A DNA stretch of 64,000 bases from assembly GCF_016908715.1 (NCBI RefSeq), contig NZ_JAFBEK010000004.1, positions 62,001 through 126,000 of the forward strand. Direction: 5' to 3'. This DNA is from Leuconostoc rapi. GTDB taxonomy: Bacteria > Bacillota > Bacilli > Lactobacillales > Lactobacillaceae. The translations under genes were made by a program, and so were the position numbers. Under the pieces are notes generated by a model. That model saw only the letters and a list, made by a program, of their open reading frames with translations, ran no database searches and had not been told where the DNA came from. Shown piece after piece: positions 35,603-45,574 of this stretch (the stretch's first letter is position 1; each line of letters opens with the position of its first letter).

Positions 35603-37063
35603 TTAAAGTATTTCGTGTCGTAAAGTTGCTAGGATTTGTTTAGCATCAATGACTTGTTTATGACGCACTGGTTTAGCAAACAAATCCACAACTGGTACCG
35701 GTATATCAGTGTTCGTGGCTTGTGATAATTGTTTTAAAGCTTCAAAATCAGATTGCGGTGTGATTTCTAAGGCTTGCAATACAGTTTGTGGGAATTTATA
35801 GGGACTAGCAGTAGCAGCAATGAGCGTTGGACCCGAAACTTCTTGTTGCCCATAAACGTATCGTGCCACAGCTGTATGTGGATCAATCGTATATTGTGTT
35901 GCTTTGGCAACAGCCTTAATTGTTTCAGACACTTGAGTTTGGGTTGCAAATCCCGAAACAAACTTGGACAAATTCTGACGTGTATCCGCGCTTAATGTAT
36001 ATTCACCTTTGTCAGACAAATCATGCATATAGTTTCTGATTTCTTCACTATTTTTGCCACTTGCAAAATATAACAAGCGCTCTAGATTACTAGAAACAAG
36101 TATATCCATGGCTGGTGCATTCGTAACTTTAAAAGCACGTTGACGATCATATTTACCCGTTGTAAAAAAGTCAGTTAGGACGTTATTTTCATTTGACGCC
36201 ACCACAAACTGCTTAACCGGCAGACCAATTTGACTGGCATAATAGGCCGCCAACACATTACCAAAATTGCCAGTCGGCACCACAACATTAATGGCATCAC
36301 CAGCTTTAATATCATTATTTTTAACTAACTGCGCGTACGCATATATATAATAGACGATTTGAGGTACTAATCGACCGATATTAATCGAATTAGCCGATGA
36401 AAATTGCATCTGATTGGCTCGTAAATCTTGTGCCAATGTTTTATCAGATAATAATGACTTAACCGCTTTTTGCGCATCATCAAAATTACCTGTAATGGCA
36501 ATAACATGAGCATTGTCAGCAGATTCTGTTTTCATTTGTTGCCGTTGAATATCACTGACACCAACTTCTGGATAGAAAACAATAATCTCAGTCTGTTCAA
36601 CATTTCCAAAACCGCTCATCGCAGCAGTTCCTGTATCACCAGAGGTGGCGGTTAAAATAATTATTTTATCATGTGTGCCCTGCTTTTTTGCAGCCGTTGT
36701 CAATAAATGTGGTAATGCCTGTAAAGCAATATCTTTGAAAGCTAGCGTCGGACCATGAAATAATTCAATATATGTTAGATCTGCCTCTTGATGAGTCGAC
36801 ACAATGTCTGTCGTATTCCACTGTTTGCCATACGCTTTAGCAACCACATGATCGATTTCAGCAACACTGAAATCATCAAAAAATGCATCAAAAATTTGGG
36901 TCGCCACATCTGAATAAGTTTGCGTTTTTAGTGCTGCCCAATCAAGCGTTATATTAGGCCAATCTTCGGGTACGTATAACCCGCCATCCGGTGCGATACC
37001 ATTTAAAATAGCTTGACTGGCCGTGACCGCTGGTGCTTGACCACGTGTTGAAATATAGTTCAT
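35603..37063 (-). CDS. thrC: Threonine synthase
   Basis: 486 residues from the ATG reading MNYISTRGQAP; another ATG three codons upstream is equally close to AAAGGAAG. The PLP lysine lies in HGPTLAFKDIALQ, the phosphate-binding loop in TSGDTGTAA. It converts O-phosphohomoserine to threonine. It is the longer threonine synthase class with an N-terminal extension. It is divergent from hom-thrB-aspartokinase, with an AT-rich gap of about 105 bases holding both promoters. A short GC hairpin sits right after the stop without a T tract. Confidence 0.95.
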   Translation of the reverse strand: MNYISTRGQAPAVTASQAILNGIAPDGGLYVPEDWPNITLDWAALKTQTYSDVATQIFDAFFDDFSVAEIDHVVAKAYGKQWNTTDIVSTHQEADLTYIELFHGPTLAFKDIALQALPHLLTTAAKKQGTHDKIIILTATSGDTGTAAMSGFGNVEQTEIIVFYPEVGVSDIQRQQMKTESADNAHVIAITGNFDDAQKAVKSLLSDKTLAQDLRANQMQFSSANSINIGRLVPQIVYYIYAYAQLVKNNDIKAGDAINVVVPTGNFGNVLAAYYASQIGLPVKQFVVASNENNVLTDFFTTGKYDRQRAFKVTNAPAMDILVSSNLERLLYFASGKNSEEIRNYMHDLSDKGEYTLSADTRQNLSKFVSGFATQTQVSETIKAVAKATQYTIDPHTAVARYVYGQQEVSGPTLIAATASPYKFPQTVLQALEITPQSDFEALKQLSQATNTDIPVPVVDLFAKPVRHKQVIDAKQILATLRHEIL

Positions 37064-37168
37064 ACAATGCATCTTCCTTTTGTTTATTTATTAAATTATA
37101 ACAAATAACTACAATTTTATGAATAAAAATGATAGAATTATAAGAATAACTTGATTAAGGAACGGATT

Positions 37169-38455
37169 ATGGATATTGGAATTGGCCTTTTTGGCTTAGG
37201 AACGGTCGGCCGTGGTGTCGTCAAAATTTTACAAGAAAACGCAGAACAAATTACCAAACGTACTGGATCACATCTCATTGTGAAACATGCTGTCGTACAT
37301 AATTTAAATAAGTCACGAACGGGATTTATCCAAGACTTCCCTATTACGGATCAACCAACAGACATATTAGATAATCCTGATATTCAAATCGTTGTCGAAG
37401 TTATGGGTACCCTAAATCAGGCGTACGATATTATCAAACAAGCTCTCAATGCCAAAAAGCACGTCGTTACTGCCAATAAAGATTTGATTGCTAGCCGTGG
37501 TCAAGAACTTGTTGCTATCGCTAAAAAAAATGGTGTTGATTTATTCTTTGAAGCTGCCGTTGCTGGCGGTATTCCTATATTACGAACGCTGTCTACTAGT
37601 TTTACTGCGGATGAAATTTCACGTGTAGCTGGTATTATCAATGGCACAAGCAACTTCATTTTAACGCAAATGACCACTAATAATTTATCCTACAGTGACG
37701 CCTTAAAACTAGCTCAAGACAAGGGTTTTGCTGAAGCAGACCCTACAAATGATGTTGAAGGTTTTGATGCTGCTTTCAAACTCATTATTTTATCAAATTT
37801 CGCTTTTGGCGTTCAACCCGTGTTAAGTGATCTGGCAATCACTGGTATTTCCAATTTAACAGACACAGATATCGCGGATGCTAACGCTTTAGGTTACGCT
37901 GTGAAACTATTGGGTGTCGCACAACGTGTTGGTGCCACAAAAGAGGCCATTAGCATTGAAGTAGCACCCCATTTGGTGCCTTTTACTCATCCCTTAGCTA
38001 CAGTTCACAACGAAAATAATGCTGTACTTGTCAATGGCGAATCTGTTGGTGAAGTGATGTTATATGGCCCTGGTGCTGGTGAAATGCCAACTGCCAACTC
38101 TGTACTGAGCGATTTAACAAACGTCGCTACTGATTTGGCACTTAACACGCCAGGGAACCCCTTTAATTCTTTTAATCAAGACCTCAATTTAGCTAAACCT
38201 TCGCAGCGCGTTGCGCGTCGTTTCATTGTCATCGAAGTTGATGACACACCAGGGGCTATGTATTCAGTTACTGGTATGTTTGCTGCTGCTAAAATTAGTT
38301 TTACAGATCTTAAACAAACACCAGCTGCTAATGGTACCGCACGCTTAGTTGCTCTGACACATCCCTCAAGTGATGCGCAATTAAATGTTATTCGAACAAC
38401 TATTCGTAATGCGGACGGTATTAATTTAGCTGCGGAGTACAAAATATTCTCATGA
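37169..38455 (+). CDS. hom: Homoserine dehydrogenase
   Basis: 428 residues from the ATG reading MDIGIGLFGLGTVGRG, with AAGGAA upstream. The Rossmann dinucleotide-binding start, VVTANKDLIA, AGIINGTSNFILTQM and EADPTNDVEGFDAAFKL are characteristic, and a C-terminal ACT domain (~345-428) suggests feedback by threonine. It reduces aspartate semialdehyde to homoserine. Its stop overlaps the thrB start (ATGA), indicating coupling. Confidence 0.95.
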   Translation: MDIGIGLFGLGTVGRGVVKILQENAEQITKRTGSHLIVKHAVVHNLNKSRTGFIQDFPITDQPTDILDNPDIQIVVEVMGTLNQAYDIIKQALNAKKHVVTANKDLIASRGQELVAIAKKNGVDLFFEAAVAGGIPILRTLSTSFTADEISRVAGIINGTSNFILTQMTTNNLSYSDALKLAQDKGFAEADPTNDVEGFDAAFKLIILSNFAFGVQPVLSDLAITGISNLTDTDIADANALGYAVKLLGVAQRVGATKEAISIEVAPHLVPFTHPLATVHNENNAVLVNGESVGEVMLYGPGAGEMPTANSVLSDLTNVATDLALNTPGNPFNSFNQDLNLAKPSQRVARRFIVIEVDDTPGAMYSVTGMFAAAKISFTDLKQTPAANGTARLVALTHPSSDAQLNVIRTTIRNADGINLAAEYKIFS

Positions 38456-39333
38456 TAACCATTAAAGTTCCTGCAACTAGTGCTAACATTGGCCCTGGTT
38501 TTGATTCCCTTGGTGTGGCGTTACAACTATACCTCACACTAGAAATTCATGAAAAAACAACTCACTGGATCGTTGATCATGATTTTAATGATGACATGCC
38601 ACATGATGAAAATCATTTTATCGTTCAAAAAGCACTACTATTAGCACCGCAATTAGCACCACACCACATCATTGTAAAATCTGATATTCCTTTAGCCAGA
38701 GGCCTAGGTTCGTCTTCTTCTGCACTCTTAGCAGGATTAGCCATGGCGAATACAATTGATCACTTAAGCTTATCTGACGATGCCATCTTAGCATTCGCCA
38801 CAAAGTTAGAAGGTCACCCAGATAATGTCGCTCCCGCTCTATTTGGTGGTGGTATATCAGCGTACTATGACGGTTTGAAAGTCTACCATGCCCCATTAAA
38901 AATACCGGAAAATGTTGATTTTGTGACATTTATTCCAAATTACGAATTGTTAACCTCTGAAGCACGGGCAGCGTTACCTACAACACTATCCTTTAAACAA
39001 AGTGTTGCAGCAAGTGCGATTAGCAATACACTGATTGCTGCGTTAAATGCAGATAATTTTGATACTGCCAGTTCATTAATTGAACAAGATCAATTTCATG
39101 AATTATCTCGAGCTAAGCTCGTACCACAATTAGCTGTTATTCGCCAAGTTGCTCATCAACTCGGTATTACTGGTACCTATCTATCTGGTGCAGGCCCAAC
39201 AGTGGTTACCATTGTCCCCAAAGATCGAGTGACTACTTTACTAACAGCATTAACTGCAGCCAATTTACCGGGAAACCTCTACCGCTTAGAACAAGATGTC
39301 AGTGGATTAACCATTACGAAAGAAGAAAAATAA
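38452..39333 (+). CDS. thrB: Homoserine kinase
   Basis: 293 residues, GHMP kinase fold. VPATSANIGPGFDSLGVAL at the N-terminus, the ATP loop PLARGLGSSSSALLAG and the C-terminal GTYLSGAGPTVVTIV are all present. It phosphorylates homoserine for threonine synthase. It overlaps hom by four bases and is followed two bases later by the aspartokinase ATG, so all three are one operon. Confidence 0.95.
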   Translation: MITIKVPATSANIGPGFDSLGVALQLYLTLEIHEKTTHWIVDHDFNDDMPHDENHFIVQKALLLAPQLAPHHIIVKSDIPLARGLGSSSSALLAGLAMANTIDHLSLSDDAILAFATKLEGHPDNVAPALFGGGISAYYDGLKVYHAPLKIPENVDFVTFIPNYELLTSEARAALPTTLSFKQSVAASAISNTLIAALNADNFDTASSLIEQDQFHELSRAKLVPQLAVIRQVAHQLGITGTYLSGAGPTVVTIVPKDRVTTLLTALTAANLPGNLYRLEQDVSGLTITKEEK

Positions 39334-39335
39334 CT

Positions 39336-40694
39336 ATGAAAGTTTCAAAATTTGGTGGCTCATCATTAGCTGATGGCCGTCAATTACAACGTGTTTTTGA
39401 TATTATTCAATCAGATGCAGAACGTAAAGTCATTGTGGTCTCTGCTCCTGGAAAACGATTTAAAGATGATACAAAGGTCACTGATTTACTCCTAGCCTAT
39501 GCCAAAGCAACAGTTGAGGATACTGATACAACTGATATTATTGAAACAATTAAAAATCGTTATCATGCCGTCGGCAAATATTTTGATCTACCTGCCTACG
39601 AATTGGCTGACATAGATGAGCAAATTGATCATCTCTCAAAAAAGCACTATCGCTCGTTTGATTTTCTTTATGCTGCTTTTGCAGCCCATGGCGAGTATTT
39701 AAATGCACAACTTGTTGCTAAGGTATTCAGCCATCTTGGTGTTCCTGCTCGTTTTGTAGATCCTAAAGAAATTGGTCTACATGTTGATGATCAAGCACGT
39801 TCAGCCACATTTGATACCAAGTCTTACACAACAATTGCTGAACTTGATTTAACCACTAGCGAACGTCTCATTATCCCTGGTTTTTTTGGTTATACTCAAA
39901 ACGGTGATATGGCGACATTTTCACGTGGCGGCTCAGATATCACTGGGGCAATCATGGCTCGCGGATTAAGTGCTGATTTGTATGAAAACTTCACTGATGT
40001 GAGTGCTATTTATGCAGTTAACCCAACCATTATTGAACATCCTGCAGCCATACAACAAATGACTTACGATGAAATGCGTGAGTTATCCTATGCTGGCTTT
40101 GCTGTTTTCCATGATGAGGCTATCATTCCAGCCATTCAAGGTGGTATTCGTATTAACATCAAAAATACTAACGACCCTGATGCGCCCGGTACTTTTATCG
40201 TCCCACCAACAGAAGTACAGCAAACACGTCCTGTAACAGGTATCGCTAACTCAAATCGTTTTTCGGCGTTATATTTGCATCGTTACCTGCTAAACAAAGA
40301 AGTCGGATTTACATTACGCATATTAGAGATACTCAAGCGGCATAATGTATCTTATGAACATATGCCTTCTGGAATTGATGATTTAACTATTATATTTGAT
40401 AAAACACGTTTATCACAAGAACAAGTAGATGGTATGCTTGCTGATATTGCATCAGACATCAAACCTGATATTTTAAAGTGGTTACCTAGCTATGGCATCA
40501 TCATGATTGTTGGTGAGGGTATGCGAAATCGTATTGGCGCGCTCACGGACATTGTGACACCACTGAAAGAAAATCATATCAGCCTACAGATGGTTAACCA
40601 AGGCGCGAGTGAAATTTCAATCATGCTTGGCATTCAACCAGATTTAGCAGATCGTGCCGTTAAAGCCATCTATGACAATATTTTCGAATCATAA
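39336..40694 (+). CDS. Aspartate kinase
   Basis: 452 residues. KVSKFGGSSLAD at the N-terminus, a central kinase domain (RLIIPGFFGYT, TFSRGGSDITGAIMARGL) and C-terminal regulatory tandem ACT domains (~305-452, FTLRILEILKRHNVSYEHMPSG). It catalyses the first step from aspartate toward threonine, methionine and lysine. Its position in a threonine operon suggests the threonine-responsive isozyme (inference). It is ended by a strong hairpin terminator. Confidence 0.92.
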   Translation: MKVSKFGGSSLADGRQLQRVFDIIQSDAERKVIVVSAPGKRFKDDTKVTDLLLAYAKATVEDTDTTDIIETIKNRYHAVGKYFDLPAYELADIDEQIDHLSKKHYRSFDFLYAAFAAHGEYLNAQLVAKVFSHLGVPARFVDPKEIGLHVDDQARSATFDTKSYTTIAELDLTTSERLIIPGFFGYTQNGDMATFSRGGSDITGAIMARGLSADLYENFTDVSAIYAVNPTIIEHPAAIQQMTYDEMRELSYAGFAVFHDEAIIPAIQGGIRINIKNTNDPDAPGTFIVPPTEVQQTRPVTGIANSNRFSALYLHRYLLNKEVGFTLRILEILKRHNVSYEHMPSGIDDLTIIFDKTRLSQEQVDGMLADIASDIKPDILKWLPSYGIIMIVGEGMRNRIGALTDIVTPLKENHISLQMVNQGASEISIMLGIQPDLADRAVKAIYDNIFES

Positions 40695-40727
40695 AAGCCA
40701 TGAGACTCTAAAGTCTCATGGCTTTTA
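40692..40727. terminator. Bidirectional terminator after the threonine operon
   Basis: TAAAAGCCATGAGACT pairs with AGTCTCATGGCTTTTA around four bases; the stem overlaps the aspartokinase stop and also serves the convergent asparaginase transcript. Confidence 0.9.
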
Positions 40728-40780
40728 TGATTTGTTGTTATGATACCTGGTTCAGTCACCTCAAAAGACATAGAAATGTT

Positions 40781-41749
40781 TCATACTTGATGCAGGTAAT
40801 CTCTTAAATCTTCGTTGTTGAGTTGGCTGTCTAATCCGACGAGTAACTTTAATCGCGCTTTTTGGCCATTAATGCTAGTTGCAAAAATTGCCCCTGCTTT
40901 CTCTAATTGTACGCCGCCGCCTAAATAATCATAAACTGGTTCCGCAACGCCATTAAAGCTTCTAGATACAATAACAACGGGAATATGGCGCGACAAAAGA
41001 TACACAACCCCGTTTGCCGCTTCTCTTGATAGATTACCAGCGCCCAGTGCCTCAATCACAATACCATCAATATTTGAAGCAGCCAGTAATTCTAATAATT
41101 GCCCATCCATTCCCGCATAAGCCTTTAAAACTGGAATACTTTTATTAACATTTTCAACTGATAAAACACGACGTTTTGGTAAATCATAAAAATAGATGAT
41201 TTGTCGCTTGGTCAAAAGACCCATAGTACCACTAATAGGTGAACCAAAGGTTGCGACATTGGTCGTATGTGTTTTTGTTACAAAACGTGCGGCGTGAATT
41301 TCATCGTTCATAACAATTAGCACACCTCGTCGACGTGAATTATTGTCTGCTGCAACACGTAAAGCAGATTGGTAATTATATAAACCATCAGAGCCTAATT
41401 CATTAGAAGAGCGCATCGCACCCGTAATCACAATTGGAAAATCAACAGATAACGTACTGTCGAGAAAAAAAGATGTCTCTTCAAGCGTATCTGTACCATG
41501 TGTAATCACGACACCATCAAAATCATTGCCCGCAGCCACAATTCTATGTTGAAGCGCTAACATGTGGGTTGGTCCAATATACTCACTTGGTAAGTTAAAA
41601 ATGCTTTCAACTGTTAAATCAACATCTGGAAGCGCCATTTTTGCACCTGTTAACGGATTTTCAACACCCGTTTCAACATCGCCATCCTCATCTTCATGCA
41701 TTGAAATGGTGCCACCTGTATGCAATACAAGTATTTTTTTTATTGTCAT
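40781..41749 (-). CDS. L-asparaginase, type I
   Basis: 322 residues from the ATG reading MTIKKILVLHTGGTIS, with GAGGG upstream. Both catalytic threonines are visible: the first in LHTGGTIS, the second in ITHGTDTLEETSFFLD. Ser/Asp substrate residues follow the usual pattern (AMRSSNELGSDG). It hydrolyses asparagine to aspartate and ammonia. No signal peptide, so cytoplasmic. Its ATG overlaps the recO stop, which makes it the last gene of the recO operon; the metabolic link is unclear. Confidence 0.92.
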   Translation of the reverse strand: MTIKKILVLHTGGTISMHEDEDGDVETGVENPLTGAKMALPDVDLTVESIFNLPSEYIGPTHMLALQHRIVAAGNDFDGVVITHGTDTLEETSFFLDSTLSVDFPIVITGAMRSSNELGSDGLYNYQSALRVAADNNSRRRGVLIVMNDEIHAARFVTKTHTTNVATFGSPISGTMGLLTKRQIIYFYDLPKRRVLSVENVNKSIPVLKAYAGMDGQLLELLAASNIDGIVIEALGAGNLSREAANGVVYLLSRHIPVVIVSRSFNGVAEPVYDYLGGGVQLEKAGAIFATSINGQKARLKLLVGLDSQLNNEDLRDYLHQV

Positions 41750-42537
41750 GATGTACCCTCTTTTTTCTGCCGAGTTTGTTTTAAAGTATTCTGCCACGAA
41801 TGCATTTGTTCAATAAATTTTTTAGCCCGTGGTTTTAAACCAACTTGACTATCATAAATATAATCGATTACCTGTTGTAACCCACGCTTAGTGGTAGATG
41901 ACATGTTAATTTGATGAATTTGTCTCAAATCAATCACACTGAATTGTCTCAAATAATACATTGTTTTTTGATCTAACATTAATCGATGATCATCTAACGC
42001 ATAATGCGCTTCCGAAATAATGCCATTATATTTTTCCGAATAATCAAAGCGACCATCCGATTGGCCACTAATTGGGTCAACACGCCAATTTGGTGCGACA
42101 CCTAATGGCACAAGTAACTGAATTTCAAAAATATTAGCAATGATTTGCGGATCAAGCCCTTCGTTTAATTTCTGCAGGGCTAACACTAATTGATTATACC
42201 AACGTGCCAAAGGATCGCCTTCTTCAAATATCTCATCAAGTAAGCTAACAATCAATGCCGCGTAAGCGTTTGCTTCAATATCATCCATCAAGCGTGGATA
42301 ATTAGTGATGTGTTGTATATTGTTAATATAACCCAGACCTTGCTGCTTCTTTGGAAAAGCACCCTCGAATATGGCCAGTGTATAGGGTTGCGTAGCGGCG
42401 GCTAAATGGGATTTTGGCCTTTTTGCTCCTCGTGCCAAAAAAGTTCGTAGCCCACCTGTTTCTGTGAGTATACGAACTAGCAAATCATTATCTTTATACT
42501 GCCTTGTGTATAATACAACGCCTTTAATTACTGTCAT
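41746..42537 (-). CDS. recO: DNA repair protein RecO
   Basis: 263 residues. The N-terminal OB fold (VIKGVVLYTRQYKDNDLLVRILTETGGLRTFLARGAKRPKS) and helical C-terminal part match RecO. The zinc cysteines found in many Firmicutes RecO proteins are absent. It helps load RecA onto SSB-coated single strands with RecR. It directly follows era, the very common era-recO order. No strong ribosome binding site precedes the ATG. Confidence 0.93.
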   Translation of the reverse strand: MTVIKGVVLYTRQYKDNDLLVRILTETGGLRTFLARGAKRPKSHLAAATQPYTLAIFEGAFPKKQQGLGYINNIQHITNYPRLMDDIEANAYAALIVSLLDEIFEEGDPLARWYNQLVLALQKLNEGLDPQIIANIFEIQLLVPLGVAPNWRVDPISGQSDGRFDYSEKYNGIISEAHYALDDHRLMLDQKTMYYLRQFSVIDLRQIHQINMSSTTKRGLQQVIDYIYDSQVGLKPRAKKFIEQMHSWQNTLKQTRQKKEGTS

Positions 42538-42574
42538 ATATTATTCTGATTTACTGTATGCGATTGCGTTTGGA

Positions 42575-43486
42575 TTAATAATCTTCTTTACTGTACCCAA
42601 GTGATTGGAGCGCTTGTGGTCGATCACGCCAACGAGGTTCAACTTTAACCCATGTTTCAAGGAAAACTTTATCACCCATTAGTCGTTCAATGTCTTTTCG
42701 TGCTCGTGTGCCAATATCTTTAATCATAGCACCCTGCTTGCCTATAATTATATTTTTTTGAGTCGAACGCTCCACTATAATAGAGGCTTGAATATGAATT
42801 TTTTCTTCATTCTCACGCGAAATTTTATCAATAACAACAGCTACTGAATGGGGTACCTCTTGTCGTGTTAACTGCAATACCTTTTCACGAATCAGTTCGC
42901 CAATGACGAAACGTTCGGGATGATCTGTTAGTTGATCAGCATCGAAATATTGTGGTCCTTCTTCAAGATTTGCAACAATATTATCTAATAATTCTGGTAC
43001 ATTATCGCCTTCACGTGCCGAAATTGGGAAGACTTCTGTCCATTCAGGTGCGTCTGTTTGGTAGCTCGCAATAATAGTTAGTAAGTCTTGTGGCGAAATT
43101 AAATCAACTTTATTAATTAGAAGATAAAGTGGTGTGTTGCTAACCTCTTTTAAACGATTGATAATAAAATCATCCCCACGCCCTCGTGGCATGCCGGCAT
43201 CAACCACAAACCAGATAGCATCCGCCTCATGTAAAGCAGAAAAAGCTGATTTCACCATAAAATCCCCTAACGAATTTTGTGGTTTATGTACACCTGGTGT
43301 ATCGATAAAGACAACCTGTGCTGCATCGGTGGTATAAATACCTTGAATTTTATTGCGCGTTGTTTGTGCCTTATCTGACATAATCGCTATTTTTTCACCA
43401 ACAATACGATTAAGTAACGTTGATTTCCCCACATTGGGGCGACCAATAATAGCAACAAAGCCTGATTTGAATTGTGTTTCTGTCAT
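42575..43486 (-). CDS. era: GTPase Era
   Basis: 303 residues. The N-terminal GTPase domain has [22 protein letters not shown] and NKVDL; the C-terminal KH domain (~205-300, with [21 protein letters not shown]) binds the 3' end of 16S rRNA. It acts in 30S assembly. It lies in the conserved order phoH-ybeY-dgkA-era-recO. Confidence 0.97.
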   Translation of the reverse strand: MTETQFKSGFVAIIGRPNVGKSTLLNRIVGEKIAIMSDKAQTTRNKIQGIYTTDAAQVVFIDTPGVHKPQNSLGDFMVKSAFSALHEADAIWFVVDAGMPRGRGDDFIINRLKEVSNTPLYLLINKVDLISPQDLLTIIASYQTDAPEWTEVFPISAREGDNVPELLDNIVANLEEGPQYFDADQLTDHPERFVIGELIREKVLQLTRQEVPHSVAVVIDKISRENEEKIHIQASIIVERSTQKNIIIGKQGAMIKDIGTRARKDIERLMGDKVFLETWVKVEPRWRDRPQALQSLGYSKEDY

Positions 43487-43578
43487 AATAAATGCGGCGC
43501 CTAGGCCGACTTTTCTCCTATACTAAAGAAACATCACTCGTTTCTTAGAACAATACAACTAATTTGTCTGATAATAAC

Positions 43579-44061
43579 TCACTTTTGAAATTGATGCAAT
43601 AAGTCAGAAAAATTAGTAACGATACCAAATTGACGCCAAACATAAGGCTGAAAAATAATCAGTAAGATGATAATTTCAACACCAACAGCCACTAACACAG
43701 CTCCCGCTGCAACATCTTTAGCAAGTTTTGCCAATGGGTGATATTTTTTTTCAACAACCAAGTCAACAACGGCTTCAATAATTGTATTTAAAAATTCACT
43801 AAAAATGACAATAAAAATCGCCATCGTGACCCACAACCAGTCTGCACGATATAGCCCGTAATGTAAGCCAGCAACTAAGATCATGAAAGCAAGTACAATA
43901 TGGATTCGCATGTTACGTTCACGAACCAAAATCATCCAAATACCATTCAATGAATTACGCATCGCCTTAAAAAAATTATTATTGCGGTCCGTTTGTTTCG
44001 TCACCTGATCAGGTACATCTTCTAATTTTGTTCTCTCATTATCTCTTGAGGCCATAATCAT
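43579..44061 (-). CDS. dgkA: Undecaprenol/diacylglycerol kinase
   Basis: 160 residues from the ATG reading MIMASRDNERTK, with AAGGA six bases upstream; a longer start within ybeY would add an implausible 23 residues. It has three membrane helices and the DgkA signature around EFLNTIIEAVVDLVVEK. In Firmicutes this family phosphorylates undecaprenol and so recycles the lipid carrier for cell-wall synthesis. A hydrophilic N-terminal extension of about 35 residues precedes the core. It overlaps the end of ybeY by about 20 bases. Confidence 0.9.
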   Translation of the reverse strand: MIMASRDNERTKLEDVPDQVTKQTDRNNNFFKAMRNSLNGIWMILVRERNMRIHIVLAFMILVAGLHYGLYRADWLWVTMAIFIVIFSEFLNTIIEAVVDLVVEKKYHPLAKLAKDVAAGAVLVAVGVEIIILLIIFQPYVWRQFGIVTNFSDLLHQFQK

Positions 44062-44521
44062 CCAAAATCCTTCGTTGTAAATCAAACATTTCTTTTTCTT
44101 CTGCTTCACCAAGCATATGATCATAACCATTTAAGTGCAAAAAGCCATGCACAACTAAGAACCCAAGTTCACGTTCATAACTATGACCTAAGTAGGTTGC
44201 TTGCGAAGCAATAACATCAACGGATACTAAAATATCGCCAATGTTTTTTGCAATGTCATTTGTCCACTCTTGATCAGGTAAAATATCAAAATCATCCTCT
44301 CCCTCTTCAATTGCGAAACTAATCACATCTGTTGGTTTATCAACACCACGATATTGACGATTATAACGTTGGATCTCGTCATTATTGACAAAAGTCACAG
44401 ACATTTCTGTGTTGTCTGGCAGATTTAAAAATATACCCGAAAAATTTAAAATAGCGTTCACTAAATCTTGATGATATTGGCTCACGCCTTGGTTTGTTTG
44501 GTCAATTATTACCAAATCCAT
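44039..44521 (-). CDS. ybeY: Endoribonuclease YbeY (16S rRNA maturation)
   Basis: 160 residues. The zinc site H-x3-H-x5-H appears as HGFLHLNGYDH near residue 125, preceded by DVISFAIEEGED. It acts in 16S rRNA 3'-end maturation and ribosome quality control. AGGAGCAAGGAA precedes the ATG; the start overlaps phoH by about 20 bases, in the classic phoH-ybeY-dgkA-era order. Confidence 0.95.
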   Translation of the reverse strand: MDLVIIDQTNQGVSQYHQDLVNAILNFSGIFLNLPDNTEMSVTFVNNDEIQRYNRQYRGVDKPTDVISFAIEEGEDDFDILPDQEWTNDIAKNIGDILVSVDVIASQATYLGHSYERELGFLVVHGFLHLNGYDHMLGEAEEKEMFDLQRRILDDYGLKR

Positions 44522-45509
44522 TGGTTCCTTGCTCCTTTTTTAATGCTGCTAATTTTGTTTCGGCAGCTTCATAGGCATTGACAATGAGACCAACCACAGG
44601 ATGGCGTACAACATCGGCACTACTGAAATTAACAAAAGACATGCGATTAACATCTTTCAAAATGCGCTGCGCCGAAATAAGTCCCGATTTCGCACCTCTA
44701 GGCAGATCAATTTGTGATATATCACCGTTCACAATCATTTTTGAGCCAAATCCAAAACGTGTGAGAAACATTTTCATCTGCTGATTAGTCGTGTTTTGTG
44801 CTTCATCTAAAATAATAAATGCGTCATCCAGAGTTCGACCTCGCATGTATGCTAATGGTGCAATTTCTATCACGCCACGGTCCATTAACCGCTGTGTTTG
44901 TTCAGCACCAACAATTGCATTCATGGCATCATATATTGGTCTTAAGTAAGGGTCGACTTTTTCTTTAAGATCTCCTGGCAAAAATCCCAATGATTCTCCT
45001 GCTTCAACTGCTGGCCGTGTAATGATAATACGTTCCACTTCACCACGTTTTAACGAGGAAATTGCCATAACAACAGCAAGATACGTTTTACCAGTTCCAG
45101 CAGGTCCAATACCAAAAGTAATATCATTTTTGCGAATGGCTTGCACATATTGACGTTGTCCAAAATTTTTAACCCGAACAGCGCGCCCCTTATTATCTCG
45201 AATGAGCGTTTCAGAATACAAATCACCGAAATAATCAAGTGTGCCACGTTGCGCCATCGTCACAGCACTAACAACATCCGTTGGCGAAATATTAATTTGA
45301 TGCTTAATTAAGTTGGTCAATTCTTGTAACACAGCGTAGGCCAGATGAACTTTATCTTCATCACCAGAAATTGTCATTTGGTCACCACGGGCATGTAGCT
45401 GAACACTGAGACCTTCTTCTATCAAACGTAAAAAGCTATCATTGACGCCAATAAGCTTCGTTTGTTGTTCTGCATTTTCAAATGTAAATATTTGCTGAAT
45501 TTGTGCTGA
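44502..45509 (-). CDS. phoH: PhoH-family ATPase
   Basis: 335 residues with a TTG start (LSAQIQQIFTF), placed there because AAGGGG lies eight bases before it; the frame stays open upstream into the amtB terminator, where a start is unlikely. Walker A GPAGTGKTYLAVVMA and Walker B AFIILDEAQN are clear, and a KH-like domain precedes them. It is a predicted RNA-linked NTPase, functionally tied to YbeY by gene order. Confidence 0.92.
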   Translation of the reverse strand, partial: SAQIQQIFTFENAEQQTKLIGVNDSFLRLIEEGLSVQLHARGDQMTISGDEDKVHLAYAVLQELTNLIKHQINISPTDVVSAVTMAQRGTLDYFGDLYSETLIRDNKGRAVRVKNFGQRQYVQAIRKNDITFGIGPAGTGKTYLAVVMAISSLKRGEVERIIITRPAVEAGESLGFLPGDLKEKVDPYLRPIYDAMNAIVGAEQTQRLMDRGVIEIAPLAYMRGRTLDDAFIILDEAQNTTNQQMKMFLTRFGFGSKMIVNGDISQIDLPRGAKSGLISAQRILKDVNRMSFVNFSSADVVRHPVVGLIVNAYEAAETKLAALKKEQGTNGFGNN

Positions 45510-45558
45510 CAAATTACAGATCCCCTTTATCGTGTTTCTTTTAATTTTAACACAAAAA

Positions 45559-45574
45559 ACGGGCTCATGCCCGT
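45559..45574 (-). terminator. Terminator of amtB
   Basis: ACGGGC pairs with GCCCGT around four bases, followed on the minus strand by six T. The hairpin reaches the amtB stop codon. Confidence 0.7.
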